Shown here: piece after piece, positions 1-7,458 of the stretch
How the letters are laid out: every line of letters starts with the position of its first letter
How positions within the stretch are numbered: the stretch's first letter is position 1
Assembly: GCA_020850695.1 (NCBI GenBank)
Contig: JADZEF010000077.1
Coordinates: 1 to 60,826 of the forward strand
Origin: Planctomycetaceae bacterium
Lineage (GTDB): Bacteria > Planctomycetota > Planctomycetia > Planctomycetales > Planctomycetaceae
Length of the DNA stretch: 60,826 nucleotides
Reading direction: 5' to 3'
Notes under the pieces: generated by a model
What the model was told of the DNA's origin: nothing
Databases searched by the model: none
Seen by the model: the letters and a program-made list of their open reading frames with translations, nothing else
Program-made: the position numbers and the translations under genes

Positions 1-10
1 GACCGAAGGG

Positions 11-46
11 AGCCCCCAGCTTTCGACGCGGAGTTCGCTGGGGGCT
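11..46. repeat. Perfect 10-bp inverted repeat
   Basis: AGCCCCCAGC (11-20) and GCTGGGGGCT (37-46) are exact reverse complements around a 16-nt loop. No T tract follows on either strand, so it is not a canonical intrinsic terminator. It could still be an RNA 3'-end hairpin for a gene left of the window or for the minus-strand ORF ending at 132. Confidence 0.4.
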
Positions 47-131
47 CGCAAAGCCTCGACCCCAGCCACCCCTTCCTGGTCATTCAGGTTCGCTGGAACC
101 CTCCTGAAACTTGTGAAATGGACCACTAAGG

Positions 132-440
132 TCAGCCTTGCCTTGGCAGTTCGGCTCCGACATGCGCCATAAGATACGCGACGCCATAGAGCTGCTGAAG
201 TTCCGGCCAACGGTCCTCGAACCCAGTGATCGCAGTGGAAGGAATTGTGGCAAAGCCCTTTTCAGGAACAGGTTGCGATTCCTGGGCGTCATCTTTTGCG
301 GAGTCGTAATAGCCGGAAATGCGGTTGGTAGCCATGGCGGACCTCAAGAGATAGACGACCTCATCCGTCGTCATTATCGGCCCGGCTCTCAATTCTAAGG
401 CAGTGTCGATCGTCCAATCGCCCTGGTGGTGTCCGCCCAC
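132..440 (-). CDS. Hypothetical protein, possible small gene
   Basis: I do not recognise this 102-residue ORF. Its composition is protein-like, with acidic and aromatic residues mixed evenly (TTDEVVYLLRSA near residue 24, DRWPELQQLYGVAYLMAHVG near the C-terminus). The competing plus-strand ORF over the same bases looks less natural. An internal Met at residue 22 (IMTTDEV) is an alternative start that would give about 80 residues. There is no signal peptide or membrane helix. It is divergent from the Cys-rich gene at 699. Existence is uncertain because it rests on composition alone. Confidence 0.4.
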   Translation of the reverse strand: MGGHHQGDWTIDTALELRAGPIMTTDEVVYLLRSAMATNRISGYYDSAKDDAQESQPVPEKGFATIPSTAITGFEDRWPELQQLYGVAYLMAHVGAELPRQG

Positions 441-698
441 GGTCCGATTCTAACGGATCTCGGGAAATTCCTGAGAATTCCGGGAGACGGGCCGCTGCGA
501 TCCTTGACAGCTCGAACCGGCACTTGATATCGAACAGCGACTGACCCGTTCTCGGGAGGCAAAAGGAGTGCTCTCGGGCGAGGCTGACCGGAGGATCCGG
601 AGGCCCGCGACCTGATCGACCCGCTGTGACGCGACTCGAAATGTCTGTGACGAGTCCACCAGTTTCGGTGGTTGGTCCTGCATAAAGGAGTGTGACGA

Positions 699-1166
699 AT
701 GGCGACGGGAACGAAGGACAAGGCGTCGACGAAGAGCTCTGTGGTGGTCGGCACGGGGTACAACCCCGGCCAGACCTCGGCCCCTGCGGTACCGGGCTTT
801 GTGATGCTGCCGCGGTGCACGGTGACGGTTGAAAACTGCAAGGACGGCTGCAAGATCCACTGCAAGTGCGACGACGAAGTCGCCTGCTCGATGTTGCAGA
901 ATCTCTGCCGCGCTCTCGAAGGAGGCGTGTGCGGGTTCACCTGCCTGCACAACGGCCAGTCTCTCTGCAACTGCTCGCTCACCTGCGGGCACTCGTCTTG
1001 CGAACTGACCAAGGACGGCTGCTGCATCACCTGCACCAGCGGCGACGCCAAGTGCTGCCAGCTGATCCAGAAGTGCTGCGAATGCCTGAAGAACTGCCTG
1101 GAATGCGGCTGCACCTGCTGCGTGACGCTGAACAATACGCCGGTCTGCTGCTGCGTCGCCTGCTGA
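699..1166 (+). CDS. Cysteine-rich protein (30 Cys in 155 residues)
   Basis: The first 40 residues are a Ser/Thr/Gly/Pro-rich, cysteine-free leader. The remaining 115 or so residues hold 30 cysteines in CxxxC, CxC, CC and CCC patterns (for example KDGCKIHCKCDDEVAC, ending VCCCVAC). The start is secure: AAGGAG at 685-690 is 8 nt before the ATG. A strong terminator at 1236-1285 makes it a single-gene unit. I see no clear signal peptide or membrane helix. Plausible roles are metal binding (metallothionein-like or bufferin-like) or disulfide cross-linking of the proteinaceous planctomycete wall. The sequence does not decide between them. The neighbour at 1618 is a DUF2063 protein, a family linked to Cys-containing metallophore peptides. 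Confidence 0.85.
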   Translation: MATGTKDKASTKSSVVVGTGYNPGQTSAPAVPGFVMLPRCTVTVENCKDGCKIHCKCDDEVACSMLQNLCRALEGGVCGFTCLHNGQSLCNCSLTCGHSSCELTKDGCCITCTSGDAKCCQLIQKCCECLKNCLECGCTCCVTLNNTPVCCCVAC

Positions 1167-1235
1167 GGCGATGAGGCACGGTTTCCTCGCCGACCCGTCT
1201 GAAGCCCTTCGGACGGCGATCGGCATCGTTCACTT

Positions 1236-1285
1236 GCCGCCGCCCCGCACGACTCCGATCGCGCCGGGCGGCGGTTGCCTTTTTT
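1236..1285 (+). terminator. Rho-independent terminator after the Cys-rich gene
   Basis: CCGCCGCCC (1237-1245) pairs exactly with GGGCGGCGG (1266-1274), and a T run follows at 1280-1285. It lies 70 nt after the stop codon of the Cys-rich gene. Confidence 0.8.
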
Positions 1286-1617
1286 CATGCCTGCCGTGGC
1301 CGTTCGATGGCACGATTGGACGGGGAATGGCAGATCGGACTCCCCAGTGCCTGGTCAACGCTTCGAGGAACCTCGAAGTGTGGCCGCAGAAAGGTGCAGA
1401 GCCTCAGAAAGGGGACGAACCGAAGACGGACATGCCCTTCCTATGACTTCTCTGCGATTCATTTTTTTGCGTCTTTTGTGCCCTTCTGCGGCAAGACTCA
1501 AAGTTCGTGAACTCCGTGATTCAATTCCGTGGCGTCATTGGAATCGCTGCCTTCGCGATGGTATGACGAGGGTAGAGAGCTTCCACCCGGACAGACAGAG
1601 AACTCCAAAGACTCGCC
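1286..1617. other. Intergenic, no gene seen
   Basis: This is 332 bp between the terminator and the DUF2063 gene. ORFs crossing it on both strands have no protein-like character. I specifically looked for a DUF692 (MNIO) gene or remnant, the usual partner of DUF2063, and saw none. It presumably carries the promoter of the DUF2063 gene, but no convincing -35/-10 pair stands out. Confidence 0.5.
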
Positions 1618-2511
1618 ATGCCCGAAGACCTGCCGCTCGATCGCGTTCAGCGCTGGTTTCAGGCGGTCATCACGCACCCGCTCGGAGTCGCGGCCGGTTC
1701 ACAGTCCGAGGGGGCCCGGGCACATCTGAAAGACCCCCTGGAGTCGGTCGTCTCGCGGTCGCAACGGCTTTCGGCCGCGGACCGGCTAAACGTGTATGCC
1801 AATGCGTATTACGCCCGCCTGCTGGAATGCCTGCAGTCGGACTATCCCGCGCTGCGGAGGGCTCTCGGTGACGAGATCTTCAACCAGTTCGTCCTCGAAT
1901 ACCTTCAGTCGTATCCATCGCAAAGTTACACGCTGAGCGAACTGGGCGCGCGATTCCCGCAATTTCTTGCGGAGACGCAACCCTCGGAGGAACCCGGCAG
2001 CCCGCCGTCCTGGCCCGAGTTCCTGATCGACCTGGCTCGGCTGGAGCGCGCGTACGCCGAGGTCTTCGACGGCCCCGGCAGCGAGGGACAACCCCCGCTT
2101 CGCCTTGATGATCTCGCGGCCCTCCCGCCAGATCAGTGGGGAGAAGTGGTGCTGGACGTCGGATCGGGCCTGCGGCTCGAATCGTTCCGTTTTCCGGTCC
2201 ATCGCTACTGCTCGGCGGCCCGGAAAGAAACCTTCGCCGAGTTTCCGGACCCAATGCCGACGCATCTGGCGATTTATCGCCAGGATTTCGTCGTGCGGCG
2301 ACTCGAAGTCACCCCGCTGCAGTTCAGGCTTCTGGATGCACTCAGGCGGAACATGCCGCTCGGCCAGGCCGTCGCCACGGCGGTGCAGTCCGTGGATTCG
2401 AGCGATGACTCTGAACTCGCGCGCCTCCAGGAGTGGTTCGCCGAGTGGGCCTTGCTTGGCTTTTTCCGCGGAGTGCGAACGAATGAATCCGGTGACAGGT
2501 CCGATTCGTGA
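1618..2511 (+). CDS. DUF2063 / HvfC-BufC family protein
   Basis: This 297-residue protein matches the DUF2063 family. The N-terminal helical domain (roughly residues 5-105) has the family pattern RLNVYANAYYARLLECLQ, then SDYPALRRALGDEIF and AYLQ/EYLQSYP-type helices. A variable C-terminal half carries FRFPVHRYC and HLAIYRQDFVVRRLEV. In other bacteria DUF2063 proteins are partners of DUF692 (MNIO) enzymes that modify Cys-containing peptide metallophores (bufferins). No DUF692 gene is adjacent here. The only candidate substrate nearby is the Cys-rich protein at 699, which has its own terminator. The older label 'putative DNA-binding domain' has little support. Family assignment is good; function is inferred. 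Confidence 0.85.
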   Translation: MPEDLPLDRVQRWFQAVITHPLGVAAGSQSEGARAHLKDPLESVVSRSQRLSAADRLNVYANAYYARLLECLQSDYPALRRALGDEIFNQFVLEYLQSYPSQSYTLSELGARFPQFLAETQPSEEPGSPPSWPEFLIDLARLERAYAEVFDGPGSEGQPPLRLDDLAALPPDQWGEVVLDVGSGLRLESFRFPVHRYCSAARKETFAEFPDPMPTHLAIYRQDFVVRRLEVTPLQFRLLDALRRNMPLGQAVATAVQSVDSSDDSELARLQEWFAEWALLGFFRGVRTNESGDRSDS

Positions 2512-2573
2512 GTTCCCCGGCAGAAGCGACGACGCCAGGGCGGCTCGATGACAGGGCAGCTCGATGACAGCAT

Positions 2574-2614
2574 CAAAAAAGCGACGCGCTCCAGGGGAGT
2601 GCGTCGCTTTTTTT
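2574..2614. terminator. Bidirectional terminator
   Basis: Stem GCGACGC-G-CTCC (2581-2592) pairs with GGAG-T-GCGTCGC around an AGGG loop. Six A precede it (2575-2580) and seven T follow (2608-2614), so it can terminate transcripts from both directions. It lies between the convergent genes ending at 2511 (+) and 2658 (-). Confidence 0.9.
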
Positions 2615-2657
2615 CAAGAGAACTCAGTCGGCGTCCGCGGGAGGGATGACCGGCGAA

Positions 2658-3176
2658 CTACTTCCCCTTCGCTTCCTGCCGGAACGAGAAGTAGTCGGCC
2701 ACTTCGAGTTGAATGGGCGGCACAACGCCGCGGGCTTCGGCGTACGGGAAGACATAGGCCGCCACCTTGCCCGACGCCAGTTCGCCCACATAGATCACGC
2801 TTGTCGACAGCGGCACTTTGGCAGCCTGCAGCTGGTTCCGCCCGGCCACCATGGCGTAGGACGCATCCGTGTTCGGGTTGACGTTGAAGTCAGCCGCGAC
2901 GTTGCGATAGTACGCATGGGTGAACTTGGCGACCTTCGGATTCAGCACCGCGCCCTGCAGTCGGCCGGTCAGGTAGTCGAGGACGAACACCGCTTCGAGC
3001 TCGGGGGCAATCCCGGCCACGCCCGGCTGCACGGGACAGGTCATGAGGCCGAACTTGGCCGCACGATCAGCCGTCTCCGCCATGGCCGGCTCGTGCGGCC
3101 AGAAGTACGAAAGGCACAGCCCGCCCACCAGGCCGGCCGTCAGCCACACCCACCGTTGCGAACCCTGTTGCATCAC
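2658..3176 (-). CDS. Small exported protein, unknown function
   Basis: This 172-residue protein has an N-terminal signal peptide or anchor (basic-polar start, then VWLTAGLVGGLCLSYFW, ending near PAMA-E at about residue 33). The mature part contains TCPVQPG, FVLDYLTGRLQGAVLNP and DASYAMVAGRNQLQ segments and looks like a compact secreted domain. I know of no named family. It is divergent from the ABC transporter operon at 3750, with a 573-bp gap, and ends in a shared bidirectional terminator. It may be an accessory periplasmic factor of that operon, but only proximity suggests this. Confidence 0.8.
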   Translation of the reverse strand: MMQQGSQRWVWLTAGLVGGLCLSYFWPHEPAMAETADRAAKFGLMTCPVQPGVAGIAPELEAVFVLDYLTGRLQGAVLNPKVAKFTHAYYRNVAADFNVNPNTDASYAMVAGRNQLQAAKVPLSTSVIYVGELASGKVAAYVFPYAEARGVVPPIQLEVADYFSFRQEAKGK

Positions 3177-3749
3177 TGCTGATTCCTCCCCGGAAAATGT
3201 CGCGGCGACGTCGTTTATGATTGCTCGCCGGTCCAGTCACGCCCGCTCGGTCGCAGTATACCGGCGGGACTTCAGTGACGCCAAGCCGGTGCGTTCAACA
3301 CGGGATAAAACGGCGAAATCATGGTTCTCTCCACAGCGGCGGCGGCGGGTTGATCGAAATCCCACCGGGCGGACTCGCCTGTGAGGGACCGCAAACGGGA
3401 TTTTCCGCCCACCTTGCGACTGTTCACGCCGCGTCCGATGGTTCTGCGGGTGCAGATCGTGGCGCGCCGGACTGTCCATCAACACGATTCCCGGCGTCAC
3501 CGGTCTTTCGAACGGTTGCCGGTCCTCAGCGATGACGAGGGGGTCCACGACCTCACAAATCCCCGAAATGTCCGCGGGTTGCAGCAATTCGACGCAAGCT
3601 TCCCACGGAATCGGACTTCGCAGCGTAACGGGTGGCAGAATTCTCTCGTGACGTCCCCAAAGCGATTGAATTTGCAATTCGTATGCAATAATATGCCGGA
3701 GTCGTTCGTGCGTCGCGGGTCCGTTTCCCAGATTGTCCGGTAATCGCCG
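3177..3749. other. Divergent intergenic region with possible gene remnant
   Basis: This is 573 bp between the exported protein and the ABC operon. On the minus strand at about 3430-3600 there is a coding-like stretch without a start codon, including PVTPGIVLMDSP. It loosely resembles the GLVFMDTPG motif of UxaA-type altronate dehydratases and may be a decayed fragment. The right end is markedly AT-rich compared with its surroundings and carries the promoter candidate listed separately. Confidence 0.35.
3666..3694 (+). promoter_or_regulatory. Candidate promoter and AT-rich site of the ABC operon
   Basis: TTGAAT (3666-3671) and TAATAT (3689-3694) are spaced by 17 bp and give a sigma-70-like pair, 4/6 matches each. 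The segment also holds a direct repeat TGCAAT (3673-3678 and 3684-3689) that overlaps the promoter and could be an operator. The ABC ATPase ATG is 55 nt downstream of the -10. No experimental support; the pattern could be chance in an AT-rich island. Confidence 0.4.
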
Positions 3750-4424
3750 ATGTCGCTTCTGCTGGAAAACGTTCGCAAGTCGTACCGCGAACCGGACGGG
3801 CACATGCTGCCCATTCTCGACATTCCCCGGTTCGAGCTGGCCAGCGCGGAACAGGTGGTGCTGGTCGGTTCGAGCGGCGGCGGCAAGAGCACGCTGCTGA
3901 ACGTGATCGCGGGGATCAGCACGCCGGACAGCGGTTCCGTCACCATCGACGGATACGACATCACCACGATGATCGAGGCCGCCCGCGACCGCTTCCGCGC
4001 CCAGCGAATCGGCTACGTCTTTCAGACGTTCAACCTGTTGCAGGCGTTCTCTGCCTTGGAAAACGTGCTGCTGGGAATGAGTTTCTCGGGCCGCCCGGTC
4101 GACCGTCCCCATGCGGTCGAGCTTTTGACGCGGGTCGGCCTGGGACATCGGCTGTCGCACCGTCCGTCGCAACTCTCGGTGGGAGAACAGCAGCGGGTGG
4201 CCGTGGCGCGGGCCCTGGCCAATCGCCCCACACTGCTCCTGGCGGACGAACCGACGGCCAACGTCGACGTCGCCAACCAGGAAACCATCCTGCGGCTGAT
4301 CCGAGACGCGTGCCGCGAGAACAAGGTCTCGCTGCTGATGGTCACGCACTCGGCCGACATTGCCTCACAGTTCGATCGGCAAGTGAATCTCAGCGAATTC
4401 AATCGAGTGGGAGCGGGCGCGTGA
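3750..4424 (+). CDS. ABC transporter ATP-binding protein (LolD/MacB type)
   Basis: This is a complete 224-residue ABC ATPase. Walker A is GSSGGGKST (about residues 40-48). The Q-loop is in YVFQTFNLLQAFSALENV. The signature is LSVGEQQRVAVARAL (about 141) and Walker B with catalytic Glu is LLLADEPT (about 162-169), followed by the switch His in MVTHS. Length and motifs match ATPases that power FtsX-type (type VII) permeases rather than importers. The stop codon overlaps the GTG start of the permease by 4 nt (GTGA), so the two are translationally coupled. Together with the His-rich permease and DUF3299 gene it probably belongs to a metal-linked envelope system. Confidence 0.93.
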   Translation: MSLLLENVRKSYREPDGHMLPILDIPRFELASAEQVVLVGSSGGGKSTLLNVIAGISTPDSGSVTIDGYDITTMIEAARDRFRAQRIGYVFQTFNLLQAFSALENVLLGMSFSGRPVDRPHAVELLTRVGLGHRLSHRPSQLSVGEQQRVAVARALANRPTLLLADEPTANVDVANQETILRLIRDACRENKVSLLMVTHSADIASQFDRQVNLSEFNRVGAGA

Positions 4425-5779
4425 ATCTGGTGACCATTGCGCTCAAGAGTATTCGGCAGCGCGGCCTGGCGTCGTCGCTCACGGCCCTCAGCGTGGCGCT
4501 GGGCGTCATGCTGATGGTGACGGTGCTGGTCATTCACGGCATCGTCACCGACGTCTTCAGCCAGCGTTCGATCGGCTACGACCTGATCGTCGGCCCCAAG
4601 GGGAGCGACCTGCAGCTGGTCCTCAGCACCGTCTTTCGCGTCGCCCCGGCGATCGAAACGCTCCCTTACCAGTACTATCTCGATCTTCAGAACGACCGCC
4701 GCGTCGAACTGGCCATTCCGTTCGCCTTCGGCGATTTCACCGAGCAGGGGGGATTCCCCATCGTCGGGACGGTCGACGAGTTCTTCCTGAACGAGTACGC
4801 CCCGAAGCAGGAGTTCCAGATCCGCGGCAAGCGGCTCAGCCGCCCGTTCGATGCCATCATCGGGTCGCAGGTCGCCCGCGAGAACCGCTGGGACATCGGC
4901 AGCGAGTTCAAGCTGGTCCACGGCGGTGCCGAGAGCGACCACGTCCATGACGAAAAATTCACCGTCGTCGCCGTCCTCGCTCCGACCGGAACCGCGAACG
5001 ACCGCACCGTCTTCATTCAACTCGAAGGCTTCTATCAGATCGCGGGCCACGAGCAGAACCTCATCCAGTCGATCAAGCGGCAGCGCGAGTTCTACGGACA
5101 GTCGCTGGACGAGAAAGAGATCGCCAAAGAAGCCGAGGAACTGACGAAGAAGTTCCATCTCGACGAACCGCACGATCACGGGCACGGCGACGGTCATGCG
5201 CACCACCCCCACAGTCACGGAACGCCGGTCGTGCAGAAGCGGGTCTCCGCCGTGCTGCTGCGGATGAAGTCTGGACCGACGTCGATTGCCTTGTCCACGG
5301 AATTGAAACGCGGTCTTCAGGCCCAGGCGGTCAACCCGATCATCCCGATGGCCCGGCTGATGAACACTTTCGTCGGCAACATCCAGAAAGTGCTGGTGGT
5401 GTTGACGGCGCTGATCATCCTGGTGTCGGGGGTCGGCATTTTCGTCAGCATCTACAACTCAATGTCCGACCGCCGCCGCGAGATCGCCGTGATGCGGGCC
5501 CTCGGAGCCGGCCGCCAGACCGTCTTCTCGATCATCCTGCTCGAATCGATCCTGCTCTGCGTCGGCGGGGGCCTCCTCGGGGTTCTCCTGGGGCATGGGC
5601 TCGTCTTCGTCGCCGCCCCCTTCGTCGAGGCCCAGACCGACCTGGTCATCAACCCGCTCCGGTTCGAGCGGCTCGAGCTGATTCTGCTGCCCGCTCTCAT
5701 CGGCCTGGCCTCGCTGGTCGGGTTTGTTCCGGGAATGACGGCCTATCGGACCGATGTGGCGCGGGCGCTGGTGGAATGA
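4421..5779 (+). CDS. FtsX-type ABC permease with His-rich loop
   Basis: This 452-residue MacB/FtsX-type permease starts at GTG 4421, inside the ATPase stop, and begins with LVTIALKSIRQRGLASS. It has one N-terminal helix (about 15-40), a large extracytoplasmic domain, and three C-terminal helices (about 320-345, 370-395, 420-440) with the family segment YNSMSDRRREIAVMRALGAG. Between about residues 245 and 268 the extracytoplasmic domain carries a loop with nine histidines (HDHGHGDGHAHHPHSHG), typical of zinc or nickel binding. This is unusual for LolE/MacB homologues. FtsX-type permeases act as mechanotransmitters or extract periplasmic substrates. The loop and the DUF3299 neighbour suggest metal sensing or efflux, which is an inference. 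Confidence 0.92.
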   Translation: MNLVTIALKSIRQRGLASSLTALSVALGVMLMVTVLVIHGIVTDVFSQRSIGYDLIVGPKGSDLQLVLSTVFRVAPAIETLPYQYYLDLQNDRRVELAIPFAFGDFTEQGGFPIVGTVDEFFLNEYAPKQEFQIRGKRLSRPFDAIIGSQVARENRWDIGSEFKLVHGGAESDHVHDEKFTVVAVLAPTGTANDRTVFIQLEGFYQIAGHEQNLIQSIKRQREFYGQSLDEKEIAKEAEELTKKFHLDEPHDHGHGDGHAHHPHSHGTPVVQKRVSAVLLRMKSGPTSIALSTELKRGLQAQAVNPIIPMARLMNTFVGNIQKVLVVLTALIILVSGVGIFVSIYNSMSDRRREIAVMRALGAGRQTVFSIILLESILLCVGGGLLGVLLGHGLVFVAAPFVEAQTDLVINPLRFERLELILLPALIGLASLVGFVPGMTAYRTDVARALVE

Positions 5780-5887
5780 GGGGGATGGACTCCCGTCCGC
5801 CGCCGATTATGATGGGGAAACGGTTCTGTCCTGGTTCGTCCGGCATTTTCTGATCCCGCCGGGCGGCCTTTCGTTGCGAGGTTTGGA

Positions 5888-6679
5888 ATGTCGTCGCAGA
5901 CCCTGACTCCCCCGACTTCGGAAGAGTCCCTTCCCCGGACGGCGCCGGCGGAAGATCGGACTCGCCCCGCACCGCCGCGTCAGACCATCGGCCTGAGCCC
6001 GGTCGACCGCGACGAACCCGTCGGTGAATTCAGCTACCGCCCGGTTCCGGTCATTGCTCCTGTCTCGGTCTTCCTCGGCCTGTGCGGGATCATCGGCCTG
6101 TTCAACATGGTCGGACTGGGCATCGGCCTCGCCGGCCTCGTCCTCGGCACCATGGCGACGCTTCGCATCCGCGGTTCCAACGGGGAATACAGCGGCCAGT
6201 GGCTCGCCATGACGGGCGCGGTCGTGTCGCTCGTCTTCCTGGCCTCGGGCAGTGCCCTGCACGCCTACACCATCGCGACCGAAGTCCCGGACGGCTTCCA
6301 ACGGATCAACTTCACCCGCGACATCTCGAAGAAGGGCTTTGTCGACGAGGACGGCGAAACAACGATCCACCCCGATGTCCGCGTCCTCGACGGACAGCCG
6401 ATCTTCCTGAAGGGATACATGTATCCCGAGCGGCAGACGAACGGCCTGACCGAGTTCGTCCTGGTGAAGGACAATCTCCAGTGCTGCTTCGGCGGCCAGC
6501 CCCAGCTGACCGACATGATGACCGTCACCATGGACAAGGGAATGACGGTCGACTTCACGACCGAACAGGTCTCGGTCGCCGGCATCTTCCGCGCCCGCGC
6601 CCCGCAACAGTCCGGCGCGCTGCAGACCGTGTACAAGATCGAGGCCAGCTACTTCACCCCCTCGAAGACGTCGTTCTGA
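5888..6679 (+). CDS. DUF4190-like plus DUF3299 fusion protein
   Basis: The 263-residue protein has two parts. Residues 45-125 hold a DUF4190-like pair of membrane helices (PVSVFLGLCGIIGLF..., GQWLAMTGAVVSLVFLASG). Residues 140-263 form a DUF3299 domain with the typical DGQPIFLKGYMYP, FVLVKDNLQCCFGG and GIFRA elements. The CC pair in NLQCCFGG is a plausible metal or redox site. In Gammaproteobacteria, DUF3299 proteins are encoded beside MacB/FtsX-type transporters in zinc-regulated clusters (PA4063-PA4066 of Pseudomonas aeruginosa is the example I recall). Here it follows the permease by 108 bp in the same direction, so the pairing is conserved although the membrane fusion differs. Confidence 0.88.
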   Translation: MSSQTLTPPTSEESLPRTAPAEDRTRPAPPRQTIGLSPVDRDEPVGEFSYRPVPVIAPVSVFLGLCGIIGLFNMVGLGIGLAGLVLGTMATLRIRGSNGEYSGQWLAMTGAVVSLVFLASGSALHAYTIATEVPDGFQRINFTRDISKKGFVDEDGETTIHPDVRVLDGQPIFLKGYMYPERQTNGLTEFVLVKDNLQCCFGGQPQLTDMMTVTMDKGMTVDFTTEQVSVAGIFRARAPQQSGALQTVYKIEASYFTPSKTSF

Positions 6680-6686
6680 AGACAGC

Positions 6687-7409
6687 GTGCCCACGGTCGC
6701 ATTCGATTTTCACTCAGAATCTCACTGGTTCTTCGACCCGCGGCATCGCTGCCGCTCGCTCATGCGGAACCTTCCGTTCCGGACGAACAGGACGTGGCTG
6801 ACGGACGCCCATCTTGTGCTGCTCGATATTCTTTTCGAGGGCAACACCTGGGCAGGATTGTTGCGTGAAGAGGTCTTTCACGACCAGTGGAATCTCCCCT
6901 ATTCGCACGGCCTTTCTGATGATGAACTCGATCATCAATTGCGCGTGCTGTGTCAACACGGGGTTCTCGAGACAGCCCGCAGCCAACACCCTCGATTGGG
7001 TTCGACCGTCTTCTGTTTGACGGATTCCGGGTTCGCGTTGTGGTCGGACGAGCGCTCCCCTCAATGGAATCGTTACTGCACTTGCCGCCAGAAGACGACT
7101 TCAGCAGGACGAATTCTGCTGACGGTTCTCGCCGGTTCGCCGCAGGTGCGTGACGATGTATTCCGGCTGAAGCCGTTCAACGTCGTGCGAAGCCGTACGT
7201 TCGAAATGCCCGACCCGGGCATCATTCCCTGGCGATCGTTTGAGACGCTTTTTGCGGGAATGGTGATCTATTCCGAGCCTTCATACCCGACTCCCGCCGG
7301 TTACAATGAGTGGCGCATACGGCACGAGAGGCACCGGGCCAGGCTCAAGGAAGGCAGGACCTGGTGGTCGACCGTAGATGAGCTTCAACGCTTTATCGCT
7401 GCTCATTGA
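6687..7409 (+). CDS. Hypothetical protein, possible winged-helix N-terminus
   Basis: I cannot assign this 240-residue protein. The region around residues 35-105 (TWLTDAHLVLLDILFEGNTW..., then LRVLCQHGVLETA and FCLTDSGFALW) reads like a winged-helix or restriction-regulator fold. The C-terminal half has several Trp and Arg residues and no membrane segment. The GTG start at 6687 is 8 nt after the DUF3299 stop; an ATG at 6762 (MRNLPFRTNRTW) is an alternative, and I see no strong ribosome binding site for either. Close spacing suggests co-transcription with the ABC-DUF3299 group, but no functional link is visible. Confidence 0.7.
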   Translation: MPTVAFDFHSESHWFFDPRHRCRSLMRNLPFRTNRTWLTDAHLVLLDILFEGNTWAGLLREEVFHDQWNLPYSHGLSDDELDHQLRVLCQHGVLETARSQHPRLGSTVFCLTDSGFALWSDERSPQWNRYCTCRQKTTSAGRILLTVLAGSPQVRDDVFRLKPFNVVRSRTFEMPDPGIIPWRSFETLFAGMVIYSEPSYPTPAGYNEWRIRHERHRARLKEGRTWWSTVDELQRFIAAH

Positions 7410-7458
7410 ACGGCATGAGAATGGCACCTTACTTGAACGATTCAAAGGACAGTCCTGA

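Noticed and set aside
395..1288. Two long minus-strand ORFs over the Cys-rich gene
   Set aside because: They are mirror frames of a repetitive Cys/Asn-rich gene that has a good ribosome binding site and terminator on the plus strand.
3237..4349. 370-residue minus-strand ORF antisense to the ABC ATPase
   Set aside because: Its right two thirds is a shadow of a textbook ABC ATPase. Only the left part (3430-3600) has any coding character and is reported separately as a possible remnant.
6082..6801. 239-residue ORF overlapping the DUF3299 gene in another frame
   Set aside because: It is Arg/Pro/His-rich, the usual signature of a +1 shadow of a GC-rich gene, and has no motifs.
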